Source: Chloroflexota bacterium (GTDB taxonomy: Bacteria > Chloroflexota > UBA11872). Taken from it: a stretch of DNA of 64,000 bases. Where the stretch lies: positions 62,001 through 126,000 of the forward strand of contig JAPOVQ010000035.1 in assembly GCA_026708035.1 (NCBI GenBank), written 5' to 3'. The position numbers and the translations under genes were made by a program. Below the pieces are notes generated by a model. It did no database searches and was not told the DNA's origin. It saw only the letters and a list, made by a program, of their open reading frames with translations. Positions 1 to 9,355 of the stretch are shown piece after piece. Within the stretch, counting starts at the first letter, position 1. The number at the start of each line of letters is the position of its first letter.

Positions 1-20
1 GGGCGATGCCGAATCCGGCC

Positions 21-1181
21 TCACCGAACCGACTCCAGCGGCGGATTGCGCACGCCGTCGAGATCGGCAAGGCGTACCCGCAGCAGCTCCACCGTCTGCT
101 TGCCGCCGGCGAAGGAAATAAAGAGGTGGTCGCCATGCTCGATCACGTGTGGGTAGTCCACCCAGCGTCCGCCCGCCAGGTACGCCATCGTGTGAAAGAC
201 CAGGCCGTCGTCGCTGACTGAGATAGCCAGCGGATCGCGCATTCTCGGGTTGGGGTTCGAGACGAGCACGTAGCGACCGTCGGCCAGCCGCAGCCCGCTG
301 AACTTGGACGTGGCGTCCGGGAAATTCGTTCGAACCGGGCGGCCCCAGGTACTCCCGCCGTCCACGGAAATCGCGCGGTAGAGGTATCCGCTGCGGCGAC
401 CGTCGCGAAACAGCGCCGCCAACCGCCCGTCGGGCAGCGTCCACCAGTGCGGCTCCTCCGCCGAAAGCTCGGTGTTCGACCCCAGGACGGGAACCGATGC
501 CCACCGGTCGATCGCGTCCACGCCGCCGACCAGAAATTCAACGCCGACCTCGCGATAGTTGTGGCGGCGCCGGGACATGCTCCATTGGCCGTCAGGCAGG
601 CGCTCCGGCGGGAAGTTGTTGATGGCGTCACGGCAGACGACGCCGGCGGGCTCCCACGAATCGCCGGTCGGATTGAGTCGAAACGCGTGCAGCGCAAGGC
701 TCGGACCGAAGAATCCGGCCGCCTCGTCCAGCGACGCCAGCGCCAACAGCTCGCCGTCCCGTTGCCAGAAACCGCGCGAGATAAATCGCAGGCCGCGATC
801 GGTGCGCTGGCCATACAGCGGCGAAGATGGACCGGACCCGGGCGGCGCGGGCGTGAGGTACCGGGGACTCGACCATCGACGTCCATCGGGGCTGGTGGCG
901 AACTTCACCCGCTGGCCCACGCGGTCCTCGATGCCTGGACCGTCGCTCCACATGAGCCAGAACTTGCCCCCGTGATTGGCCAGGTAGTTGTGCTGGTTGA
1001 CGCCGCCCCGGTCGCGGTCGAGATCGCTGCCGTGGTGCGCCTCGGCGCGCACATCGCTCACCATGACGTGCTGCGACGGCACGCGCGGCAGCGACGCAAA
1101 GTCGATTCGGTGTGAGTCGTCCGGCACCCACGGACCCGCCAGCATGAGCGCTGGATTCGGGCGCACCACGTGCTCAGCCAT
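21..1181 (-). CDS. sialidase/BNR-repeat family protein
   Basis: About 386 aa. The protein shows repeated short strands with Asp-box-like motifs (S-x-D-G-G-S-T-W in the C-terminal half, SPDGRRW earlier), as in six-bladed sialidase/neuraminidase-fold propellers. A glycoside-acting or sugar-binding role is the family expectation; the substrate is unknown. No signal peptide is visible at the chosen start. An open frame continues upstream to 1367, but it runs inside the preceding FAD gene with shadow-like Arg/Trp-rich residues, so ATG 1181 is preferred. That start overlaps the stop of the FAD oxidoreductase gene by 8 bases, which implies translational coupling and a shared task. Confidence 0.75.
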   Translation of the reverse strand: MAEHVVRPNPALMLAGPWVPDDSHRIDFASLPRVPSQHVMVSDVRAEAHHGSDLDRDRGGVNQHNYLANHGGKFWLMWSDGPGIEDRVGQRVKFATSPDGRRWSSPRYLTPAPPGSGPSSPLYGQRTDRGLRFISRGFWQRDGELLALASLDEAAGFFGPSLALHAFRLNPTGDSWEPAGVVCRDAINNFPPERLPDGQWSMSRRRHNYREVGVEFLVGGVDAIDRWASVPVLGSNTELSAEEPHWWTLPDGRLAALFRDGRRSGYLYRAISVDGGSTWGRPVRTNFPDATSKFSGLRLADGRYVLVSNPNPRMRDPLAISVSDDGLVFHTMAYLAGGRWVDYPHVIEHGDHLFISFAGGKQTVELLRVRLADLDGVRNPPLESVR

Positions 1182-2766
1182 CTGGAATCGACACGATTTG
1201 CCTCTGAGCGGCGAGCAGGCGCTGAAGCTCGTCCACCGGCACATGGCGCGGCGTGACGCCGTGGCGCAGCGCCAGGTACGCGGCGGTTCCCGCCGCCTGC
1301 CCCAGCGCCATCCAGGTGGGCTCCATGCGGATCGATGAGTAGGCCACGTGCGTGGTCGACGCCGCAACCGGGACGATGAGGTTCTCGACGTTCACCGGAA
1401 TCATGATGCGATACGGAATCTCGTACGGGTGCGTGAGTTCGTCCAGCATGCCCAGATAGCCTTCGAGCACCTGCGTGTCCGTGGGCTGGCGCTTGCGGCA
1501 AGGGAAGCTGTCGATGGGGAACTCGCCCACCGCGATCGCGTCCTCGTGCCGGCGCGAGCCGGTGGTCAAGTCGTGCTCGGTCAGCGTGTACTCGCCGACG
1601 AGCCGCCGGCCCTCGCGCACGTAGAGTTGGAAGGGAAATCGACCGTTGTCGGTGAACTCGTCGCGCGGCAGGTGATAGCCGTTGGCGATGCGCCGGTCCT
1701 CGGCTGGAATGTGCTCGTCGTTCTGCAGGAACCATAGGAGCCCCAAGGTCAGGTCACGGTGCCTCTGGCGGATTCGCTGCCGGGTTGCGTCGTCGCCCTC
1801 GATATAGCCCCGATTTTCCTCCGGGAATGGGAACCCCAGCGGCCGCGGGTTGATGTTGACGTCGGTCTTCCGGTTGGGGATCTCGGTCACGGACAGCGCC
1901 CGTACCAGCGTGTCGAAGTGGGCTGGGTTGTAGCCGCGTCCGGGCTTGAGCGTCTTGGGTCCGCTGAGCCGTCCGGCGACAAGATCGTCGAAATATCCAA
2001 CATACTCGCCGCGGTCGTAACCCGGCGGCGGCCCGGTGAGCCGGTAGGCGTTGTCCGGGTCCGAGGTCAGGCACAGCCGGTAGGTGTAGGCCGGCAGCCG
2101 GTCGTCCGCGGCTCCGGTGGTGCCGGGAAGGAATCGGCCGTCCTGGTAGTCGTAGTAGACGACGCCGGCGTGCGGCTCATCGAAGTCGTCGCGCGCCTCC
2201 CGGCCGAGACGGAATGCGGCGCCCGCGGGCGCATAGAGATCGCCCTCGTAGGTGGCGTCGACGAACTGACAGCCGTGGATCATCGTGGCGCGCCCGCTGC
2301 GCCGATCGATGATCCTGATCGCCGTCACGGACGCATTGGAGCAAGTCACATCAGCCAGCCGCGCACCGCGGTGGACGCCTATGCCGGCCTGCTCGCCGAC
2401 CATGCCCTCGAACACCGCTTCGGCCACCGACGGCTCGTAGTAATAGCCGTCGTCGCAGAGGCGCACGTTATCCGAATCCGCGCCGTAGCGCGCCACATAG
2501 GCGGCTAGCACGCGCTCCGTGAACTCGTGAAACAAGCCGCCGATGAGCTCTCGATGCTCGATGTCGCTCTTGCCCAGCCCACTGGCCGCCATGCCGCCGA
2601 TGTGCCGGTGGTATTCGACGAGCAAGACCGAATGCCCCAGGCGTGCGGCGGCCACGGCGGCCGCGATTCCGCCCGGCGTCGCCCCCAGCACGACGATGTC
2701 GGCCTGCTGCGGCGTGAACGGTGCCGGGCCGGCATCGGTCATTTCGCGATCGAAGCGTGCGGTCAT
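1174..2766 (-). CDS. FAD-dependent oxidoreductase (FAD_oxidored family)
   Basis: 530 aa. The N-terminal dinucleotide-binding fold is clear: V-V-L-G-A-T-P-G-G-I near residue 30, then an acidic strand end (LLVEYHRHIGG) that would hold the FAD ribose. The remainder matches the long PF12831-type proteins, which often accompany polysaccharide or secondary-metabolite genes in environmental bacteria. The reaction is unknown. A second in-frame ATG lies at 2742; neither start has a convincing ribosome-binding site. It is the first gene of a coupled pair with the sialidase-like protein. Confidence 0.8.
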   Translation of the reverse strand: MTARFDREMTDAGPAPFTPQQADIVVLGATPGGIAAAVAAARLGHSVLLVEYHRHIGGMAASGLGKSDIEHRELIGGLFHEFTERVLAAYVARYGADSDNVRLCDDGYYYEPSVAEAVFEGMVGEQAGIGVHRGARLADVTCSNASVTAIRIIDRRSGRATMIHGCQFVDATYEGDLYAPAGAAFRLGREARDDFDEPHAGVVYYDYQDGRFLPGTTGAADDRLPAYTYRLCLTSDPDNAYRLTGPPPGYDRGEYVGYFDDLVAGRLSGPKTLKPGRGYNPAHFDTLVRALSVTEIPNRKTDVNINPRPLGFPFPEENRGYIEGDDATRQRIRQRHRDLTLGLLWFLQNDEHIPAEDRRIANGYHLPRDEFTDNGRFPFQLYVREGRRLVGEYTLTEHDLTTGSRRHEDAIAVGEFPIDSFPCRKRQPTDTQVLEGYLGMLDELTHPYEIPYRIMIPVNVENLIVPVAASTTHVAYSSIRMEPTWMALGQAAGTAAYLALRHGVTPRHVPVDELQRLLAAQRQIVSIPDG

Positions 2767-2820
2767 TTCTCGATTGCGGCGCGGCCGTGTGCTGCGGGTC
2801 GGCTCAGGGCAGGGTACGCG

Positions 2821-3930
2821 CTAGGTGAGGGACGCGAGACGCGCGGCCTGACGCCCCGACTCGGTCAGCCGCAGGCGGTCGACGTCGCGCGTGACCAGTC
2901 CGCGGTCGGCCGCCGACTGCACCACGCGTTCGGCGAAGTTGGGCTGCCATCGCATGTGCCGCTGCATGTGGTCGATGCGGCTCTCGTCCTCGGCGGCGGG
3001 CGTCCCCTCGTGCGTCGCCAGGTGGATCAGGAGCAACTGGCGGGCGAACTCCCAGCGCTGGCGACCGCGACGCCGCGCCGTCAGCAGCAGGCCACGCTCG
3101 GGCGCCAGCAGCAAGGCGATGACGAACGCCACGCCAACGACCGTGGCCATGGCGCCGGCGATGTTGGCGTCCAGGGCGCGCGCTAGCCAGTACCCGCCGA
3201 TCGCGCAGACGGCCCCAATGGCCACGCTGAGCCCGAGCAGGCGCGGCAGCCGATCGGTGAGCAGGTACGCCGCCGCGGGCGGACCGATCATCAGCGCCAC
3301 CACCAGGATGCTGCCAACGGCGTCGAAGGCGCCAACGGCCGTGACCGACACCATGCCCATCAAGCCGTAGTGAATCAACGCGGGCGAAAATCCGAGCGCC
3401 GTTGCCAGTCCGGCGTCGAAGGTGGCCACCTTGAACTCTTTGTAGAACGCTCCGAAGACAGCCACGTTGATGAGCAAGATGCCGCCCATCACCCAGAGCG
3501 CCACCGGCCCCAGGTCCTGGCCGAACGGCGTGAAGCGGTTGAACGGGGCGAACGCCAGCTCGCCAAGAAGTACCGCGTCACTGTCCAGGTGCACGTCCCC
3601 CGCAAGGGCCGAGATGAGAATCACGGCGATGGAGAACAAGGCGGGAAACACCAGCCCGATGGCGGTGTCCTCGCGCACCAGCCCGGTGCGGTTGACCACC
3701 TCCACCAGCGCGACCGTCGCCAGCCCCACGATGGCCGCGCCGGCGATCAGCAGCGGGGACCGCAGGTCGGCCACGATGAAGAACGCCAGCACGATGCCCA
3801 ACAAGACGGTGTGGCTGATGGCGTCGCTCATCATGGACATCCGTCGCAACATCAGGAAAGCGCCGGGAATCGCGCACGCGGCGGCCACGACGACCGCAAC
3901 GATCTGAACCTCGAGCTGCGCGGGCGTCAC
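2821..3930 (-). CDS. Mn/Zn ABC transporter permease with C-terminal winged-helix-like domain
   Basis: 369 aa. About eight hydrophobic segments of the ABC-3 (TroD/MntD/ZnuB) family fill residues 1-280, including the conserved SDAISHTVL loop and the VHLDSDAVLLGE stretch typical of the Mn/Zn group. Residues about 290-369 are soluble and resemble a winged-helix/DtxR-type domain ending in LTESGRQAARL. The ATG overlaps the end of the other permease gene by 4 bases, and it is the last gene of the operon. The paired permease carries a similar tail. Mn is favoured over Zn because of the ligands seen in the binding protein. Confidence 0.88.
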   Translation of the reverse strand: MTPAQLEVQIVAVVVAAACAIPGAFLMLRRMSMMSDAISHTVLLGIVLAFFIVADLRSPLLIAGAAIVGLATVALVEVVNRTGLVREDTAIGLVFPALFSIAVILISALAGDVHLDSDAVLLGELAFAPFNRFTPFGQDLGPVALWVMGGILLINVAVFGAFYKEFKVATFDAGLATALGFSPALIHYGLMGMVSVTAVGAFDAVGSILVVALMIGPPAAAYLLTDRLPRLLGLSVAIGAVCAIGGYWLARALDANIAGAMATVVGVAFVIALLLAPERGLLLTARRRGRQRWEFARQLLLIHLATHEGTPAAEDESRIDHMQRHMRWQPNFAERVVQSAADRGLVTRDVDRLRLTESGRQAARLASLT

Positions 3931-5060
3931 GGGGCGCCGGCCTGAGTCGCGCGCTGACGCTCCGCCCGGGAGGCTCTTTCACGCCCACGGTCGGTCAGCG
4001 TCCAGGTGTCGCCGGCGGTGCGACGGGCGAGGCCCTGCACCGCAAGCTCCGCCAACGCCCGGTCGACGACCGCGCGACCGCGAATCGCGTACAGCGCAGC
4101 CACGTGGTGCGCGTGCGCTGGATCACGCGCGTGCTGCGCCGAGAGCGCCGCCAAATCGCCAAGCACGGCCTCGAGGGCCAGCAATCGACGACGGCGCCAA
4201 GCGTGGAAACGCGCCCACGCGACGCCGCGGCGCGGCGCGAAGAGCAGCGAAACGGCCACGAACCCCGTCGCGACCAGGACGATCGTCGGCCCCGTGGCGG
4301 TGTGGGCCGTCGTGCTGATGACCGAGCCGGCCACGCCGGCGGCCGCGCCAAGGGCGGCCGAAAGAATCACCATCACGCCGAGCCGGTCGGTCCACTGGCG
4401 CGCGGCGGCCCCGGGGGCGACCACCATGGCGCTCATCAAGACCACGCCGACCGTCTTGAGTCCCACCACGATGGCGATGACGAGCAGACTCGTGAGCAGC
4501 ACGTCCAGCCGCCGTACGGGATAGCCCAGCGATGCGGCGAAGTCGGGATTGAAGCTCAGCAGCTTGAACTCCTTCCAGAGCGTCAGCAGGATCAGCACCG
4601 CGACGGCGCCGACGGCCGCCATGGTGATCACGTCGATTTCGAGCAGCGCGGCCGCCTGGCCGAAGAGATATCGATCCAGTCCGGCCTTGCCGGCCGCGGG
4701 CTGTCGCTGAATGAACGTGAGGACCACCAGCCCGGCGCCAAAGAACACGCTGAGGATCAGGGCCATGGCGGCGTCGGCCTTGACCCGCGACGCGCGGACG
4801 ATTCCGATCACGGCCAGCGCCGCCACCCACCCGGCCAGCGCCGCTCCGAGCATGAGCACCAGCGGCGTCCGGCTGCCGGTGATGAGAAACGCCAGCGCAA
4901 CGCCGGGCAGCGCGGCATGGGACATGGCGTCGCCCAGCAGCGCCTGCCGCCGCAAGACGGCGAATGCGCCCACGGCGCCGCTCACGACGCCCAGCGCCGC
5001 CGAACCCAGCGCCACCGTGCGCAGCGTGTAGTCGAAGAGCAGGTCGCTGAGAACGTCCAT
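3927..5060 (-). CDS. Mn/Zn ABC transporter permease with C-terminal winged-helix-like domain
   Basis: 377 aa. ABC-3 family membrane subunit, TroC/MntB-like, with the GDAMSHAALPGVALAF signature near residue 45 and about eight transmembrane segments to residue 280. The C-terminal 90 residues (from LLALEAVLGDLAAL to WTLTDRGRERA) are soluble and look like a winged-helix module. It should form a heterodimeric channel with the downstream permease, since two different permeases are encoded next to one ATPase. It starts 34 bases after the ATPase gene. Confidence 0.88.
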   Translation of the reverse strand: MDVLSDLLFDYTLRTVALGSAALGVVSGAVGAFAVLRRQALLGDAMSHAALPGVALAFLITGSRTPLVLMLGAALAGWVAALAVIGIVRASRVKADAAMALILSVFFGAGLVVLTFIQRQPAAGKAGLDRYLFGQAAALLEIDVITMAAVGAVAVLILLTLWKEFKLLSFNPDFAASLGYPVRRLDVLLTSLLVIAIVVGLKTVGVVLMSAMVVAPGAAARQWTDRLGVMVILSAALGAAAGVAGSVISTTAHTATGPTIVLVATGFVAVSLLFAPRRGVAWARFHAWRRRRLLALEAVLGDLAALSAQHARDPAHAHHVAALYAIRGRAVVDRALAELAVQGLARRTAGDTWTLTDRGRERASRAERQRATQAGAP

Positions 5061-5094
5061 GGGGACGCCCGTCAGTTCCGCCGGCTGGAAGCGT

Positions 5095-5906
<812 letters not shown>

Positions 5907-5910
<4 letters not shown>

Positions 5911-6872
5911 TCGCCCGTCAGCCCGCCGACGATCGTGTCGATGTTGTGGCGGATCATCCCCAGGTAGGTGCCTTCCGGCGTGCCCGCGGCGCCCATGGCG
6001 TCGGAGAAAATCTCGCCCCCGACGACCACCGTGTGCCCGCGCGCGCCCGCGGCTTCGATGACGGCCTGCACGCCCTGGTCTGGCACCGAGGACTCGATGA
6101 AGACGGCGCGAATTCCGCGGTCGCTGATGAATCGCGCCAGGGCTTGCACGTCGGCGGTGCTCGCCTCGCTCTCGGTGCTGATGCCCTGAAGGCCCCGCAC
6201 CTCGAATCCGTAGCGCCGGGCGAAATAGTTGAACGCGTCGTGGGCGGTGACCAGGGCGCGAATGCCCGCATCCAGCGTGTCGGCCTGCGCCGTGACATAG
6301 GCGTCCAGGACTTCGATTTCGGCGATGTAGGCCTCGGCGTTGGCGCGGTAGGTCGCCGCTCGATCAGGGTCCATGTCGAGCAAGGCGTCACGGACGCTCG
6401 CGACGACGATTGTCCACAAGCCCAGATCGAACCACACGTGCGGGTCGTACGCGCCTTCGAACTCGGGCGGCGCCAGCAGCTGACCGCGGTCGATGCCGTC
6501 GGTCACGCGCACCGAGCGCACGCCCAAGTCCTCCATGCGCTCCAGCACGCCGGTCATGCCCGCCTCGAGGTGCAGGCCGTTCCAGAACACGGCGTCGGCC
6601 GATTCGAGCCGCGTGATGTCGCTCTCGCTCGCCCGATAGAGGTGCGGATCGACGCCGGGCCCCATGAGGGCGTGGACCTCCACGGCGTCGCCGCCGACCC
6701 GGCGCACGGCGTCGGCAATCTGCCCGATCGTGGCCACGATGCGCAGTCGAGGGTCATCCGCGCCATCGGTCGCCGGAGCGCTGCCGTTGCAGGCGGCAAT
6801 GAGGAACAGGGCGGCGGCGAGGCTCCCAATCAGTCCGCAAACCAGCGCCGTTTGGACGGCTCCCGAACGCAG
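5907..6872 (-). CDS. metal-binding lipoprotein of Mn/Zn ABC importer, probable CTG start
   Basis: About 321 aa, TroA/PsaA/ZnuA family. Probable ligands are His in VDPHLYR, His in TAHDAFNY, Glu in VFIESSVPD and Asp in IFSDAMG; the His-His-Glu-Asp set fits Mn(II) binders such as PsaA rather than the all-His Zn type. The first GTG (6737) would remove the export signal. The frame stays open to a TGA at 6876-6878 and encodes a lipoprotein signal ending in the lipobox LIAAC, with no ATG, GTG or TTG in between. CTG at 6870-6872 fits: it follows a GAGGA ribosome-binding site by 8 bases and gives an Arg-containing n-region. The gene heads the transporter operon. Confidence 0.85.
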
Positions 6873-6937
6873 CGGTCACATCCTCGCAGGCAACATCGGC
6901 TCCCAATGGTTTCATGAATCGATCCGTTAAGTCAATG

Positions 6938-6959
6938 ATTGCAATACTAAAGTTGCATT
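6938..6959 (-). promoter_or_regulatory. candidate metalloregulator operator
   Basis: An imperfect inverted repeat, ATTGCAA-N8-TTGCATT (one arm mismatch), lies 66 bases upstream of the metal-lipoprotein start, in an AT-rich patch unlike the surrounding DNA. Fur- and DtxR-family repressors bind repeats of this size upstream of Mn/Zn uptake operons. A -10-like TAGTAT on the minus strand lies inside it (6944-6949), but the -35 is poor. No regulator gene is adjacent, so which protein binds is unknown. Confidence 0.4.
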
Positions 6960-7058
6960 ATTCAACATTTGCGTCGGACTCGTCCTGGGTCCACCGCCGC
7001 GGGACGGTCGGGGACTCGAATGGGAGGGCTCGGCGCTCGTGGCGGGGCAGTCGGCATC

Positions 7059-7090
7059 TTGACATCATTTGAACAACGCATCATGATGTC
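7059..7090 (+). promoter_or_regulatory. vapBC promoter and perfect inverted-repeat operator
   Basis: TTGACA (7059-7064), a 17-base spacer and CATGAT (7082-7087) form a promoter. A perfect 8-base inverted repeat, GACATCAT (7061-7068) and ATGATGTC (7083-7090), overlaps both boxes. VapB-type ribbon-helix-helix antitoxins usually repress their own promoter through such repeats. The predicted transcription start falls on or next to the vapB ATG, so the mRNA is probably leaderless. Confidence 0.6.
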
Positions 7091-7093
7091 TCC

Positions 7094-7351
7094 ATGCGAA
7101 CCACGCTCACGCTCGACGCTGACGTCGCCGACTTCCTGCGCGAGCAGGCCCGGCTCCGGAACCGGCCGTTCAAACAGATCGTGAACGACACCTTGCGCCG
7201 AGGGATGTCGCCCGCCGCCCCCGAGGAACGCCCGGCCTATCGGGTCACGCCGCACCACGGCGGGTTCCGTGCCGGCGTGGATCCGCTCAAGCTCAATCAG
7301 CTCAACGATGAGCTGGAGACGCAGGAGTTCATCGGCCGGGACGCCGAGTGA
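7094..7351 (+). CDS. vapB: VapB-type antitoxin
   Basis: 85 aa. The N-terminus (MRTTLTLDADVADFLREQA) is a ribbon-helix-helix DNA-binding domain, and the C-terminal half is polar and probably wraps the toxin. This is the usual size and arrangement of antitoxins paired with PIN toxins. Its stop overlaps the toxin GTG start by 4 bases, giving coupled synthesis. It probably autorepresses at the inverted repeat immediately upstream. The N-terminal Met, rather than a ribosome-binding site, seems to set initiation. Confidence 0.82.
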   Translation: MRTTLTLDADVADFLREQARLRNRPFKQIVNDTLRRGMSPAAPEERPAYRVTPHHGGFRAGVDPLKLNQLNDELETQEFIGRDAE

Positions 7352-7773
7352 TCGTCCCGGACCTGAACCTGCTGCTCTACGCCTACAACTACGGCGCGCC
7401 CTTCCACGACGCGGCGCGACGCTGGTGGGAAGCATCGGTCAACGGATCGGAGCGTGTCGGGGTGCCGTGGGCGGTGTCCACCGGCTTCGTGCGGCTGATG
7501 ACCCATCCGAGGGTGCTGGCGGACCCCGCTACGCCGTCGACGGCGGCGGGCTACGTGGACGAGTGGTTCCGCTTGGCCAACGTCATTCCCCTAAACCCTG
7601 GCCGGGATCACCTGGCCCTCTTCCGACGCTGCCTCGCCGCCGCCGGCGTCGGCGCCAACCTCGTCACCGACGCCCACCTGGCGGCCCTGGCCATGGAATA
7701 CCAGGCGGAGCTCCACTCCACCGACACGGACTTCAGCCGCTTTCCAGGCCTCCGCTGGCGCAATCCGCTCTGA
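7348..7773 (+). CDS. vapC: VapC-type PIN-domain toxin
   Basis: 141 aa, the normal PIN-toxin length. The first acidic residue is in MIVPDLNLLLYAY (Asp5); further catalytic carboxylates lie around VTDAHLAALAMEYQAEL and STDTDFSRF. PIN proteins of this type are Mg-dependent RNases that cut tRNA or rRNA when the antitoxin is degraded. It starts at GTG 7348, overlapping vapB by 4 bases. The TDTDFSRFPGLRW ending is typical of this VapC subgroup. Confidence 0.85.
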   Translation: MIVPDLNLLLYAYNYGAPFHDAARRWWEASVNGSERVGVPWAVSTGFVRLMTHPRVLADPATPSTAAGYVDEWFRLANVIPLNPGRDHLALFRRCLAAAGVGANLVTDAHLAALAMEYQAELHSTDTDFSRFPGLRWRNPL

Positions 7774-7795
7774 CGAGTAGCTCGCTCGGCCTCTT

Positions 7796-7823
7796 CGTCA
7801 TTCCGGCGGAGGCCGGAATCCAG
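7796..7823. repeat. REP-like palindrome
   Basis: The core inverted repeat ATTCCGGC-GGAG-GCCGGAAT lies just downstream of vapC. A related copy occurs at 19149-19177. The motif resembles the widespread CGTCATTCC...GGAATCC dispersed palindromes found between genes in many bacteria. Confidence 0.6.
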
Positions 7824-7887
7824 GGGATCGCCGCGCCCACGTGTACCGTCGCGACATGCCACGCGTCACGGTGGACGCGCTGACTGC

Positions 7888-9231
7888 CTAGCTCTGCTTC
7901 TCAGCCTGGTGTTTGTTGAGACAGTCCACGATGACCTGATTCATTCTGGGGAGCCTCGTTGCTGTGAAGTCCGACAGCCACGACTCGAGCTTTGCGCGCG
8001 TCGTGCCAGCATCCCAGCCTAGCCCCAAGTCATCTTCCTCCAACATATGATCCTCGTCGCTGTGCAGGATCATCCAGGACGCGCGAACCGCGCTCTCCCT
8101 TGGACTGAAAAGCGTGGGGCGCTGTTTAATCGCTTCAAAGAGACACTCCCTAAGTTTCTCGTTTTTCTCGTTGGCAGGAGACATCCAGACCTGGAAGCGT
8201 GGTCGCCCATCCTGGATTAGGAATTCGAAGAGGATCAAGGCATCGGAATCGCTCTCCCAGCCGCTGCCTGTCCGCGTCACTCCATACCGATCCCAGACGT
8301 TCGCTCGAAACCGAATAGCATTCTTGATCTCGTGATCTAGTCTCCATTCCAAATGCCGCTCGATTGCTATCTTGAATGCTGGCTTGATCTCAGCCGCCCA
8401 GTCTGGGCGATTCGCGAGCAGGAGCTCTACGGCCTCCCGGTGCTCCAGGTAGATTCGACGGGCGAGTTGCGAAACGCTGGTGTCGGGCACGAGGTTCCTC
8501 CTCAGCGTGGTTGCGTATAGACGCAAGAATGCGCGGACATCGGGATTCATCGAGTTCTCGCCGTCGGCCGCAATCTGTTGGACGACATCCAATACTGCCG
8601 AATAGGGAAGGGCCGTCCAGAGTGATAGCTCTTCCTGGCGGAGCGGCTCAGTCCCTTGCGGCGTCAAGAACACGCGGCATTTGGCAAACGATGGATAGGC
8701 GGCATCCAGTGCGATTCGATAACGAGTGAGCTGCTCATGATGTTCGCTTGAAAACGTCTTGTTCTCGATGGCGCACAGAAGCCGCGCTTCGCGGTCGACC
8801 ACCAGAATGTCCAGATATCCCAATTGCCCATCGACTTCGTGTTCCCACTCCCGGACGACTTCTGCGGCCGAAAGATTAACGGCGCCGACGTCTTGTGAGG
8901 TTCCGGCGCAGTGCAGAAGTGCCCGCAGAAAACAGTCGCCGAGCCCATGGCGTTCCTTGGGATTCAGCAGCAGGGCCAGCACGTCTGAATGGAATTCTTC
9001 CCACCCCCAGAGCGCCTGCCCTGATCCCAACCGCGACTCACCGATGAAGTCGAGCCCATCGAACTCGGATCGCTGCTGATCGGCGAGTCTCTCCAGCCGC
9101 TGCAGACGCTCATCCGCGATTAGAGCGTCGAGGCTTGCCGCTAGTCTCATGCGCTCCTCGCCAAGCGCGCGCTCCAATTGCTCGATCGCGGGGACTACGC
9201 CATCCAGCGCCGCCGAAGGGCCGCTCGGCAT
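7888..9231 (-). CDS. PD-(D/E)XK nuclease superfamily protein (PDDEXK_4-like)
   Basis: About 447 aa. After a coiled-coil N-terminus (ERLQRLERLADQQ) comes WGWEEFHSDVLALLLNPKERHGLGDCFL, the usual opening of this family. The core follows: GYLDILVVD (Asp), then LLCAIENK (the E-x-K step), then the helix EQLTRYRIAL. These residues build the restriction-like active site. Members are poorly characterised but are frequent in mobile or defence-rich regions. The 5' limit is uncertain: the frame is open to 9324 and ATG 9231 was chosen as the first plausible Met. Its wobble positions look less GC-biased than those of its neighbours, which hints at transfer. Confidence 0.68.
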   Translation of the reverse strand: MPSGPSAALDGVVPAIEQLERALGEERMRLAASLDALIADERLQRLERLADQQRSEFDGLDFIGESRLGSGQALWGWEEFHSDVLALLLNPKERHGLGDCFLRALLHCAGTSQDVGAVNLSAAEVVREWEHEVDGQLGYLDILVVDREARLLCAIENKTFSSEHHEQLTRYRIALDAAYPSFAKCRVFLTPQGTEPLRQEELSLWTALPYSAVLDVVQQIAADGENSMNPDVRAFLRLYATTLRRNLVPDTSVSQLARRIYLEHREAVELLLANRPDWAAEIKPAFKIAIERHLEWRLDHEIKNAIRFRANVWDRYGVTRTGSGWESDSDALILFEFLIQDGRPRFQVWMSPANEKNEKLRECLFEAIKQRPTLFSPRESAVRASWMILHSDEDHMLEEDDLGLGWDAGTTRAKLESWLSDFTATRLPRMNQVIVDCLNKHQAEKQS

Positions 9232-9355
9232 CCCATCATGTGTCGGCAAATTCACCGTCGCCAACAAAGGTGAACACGGCCTCACCGGGCATTGTAGGGG
9301 TATCCGGTGGCCCAGGCTGCGCACAGCGTGGGATTCGTCGTGCCTGCGGAGGCTC

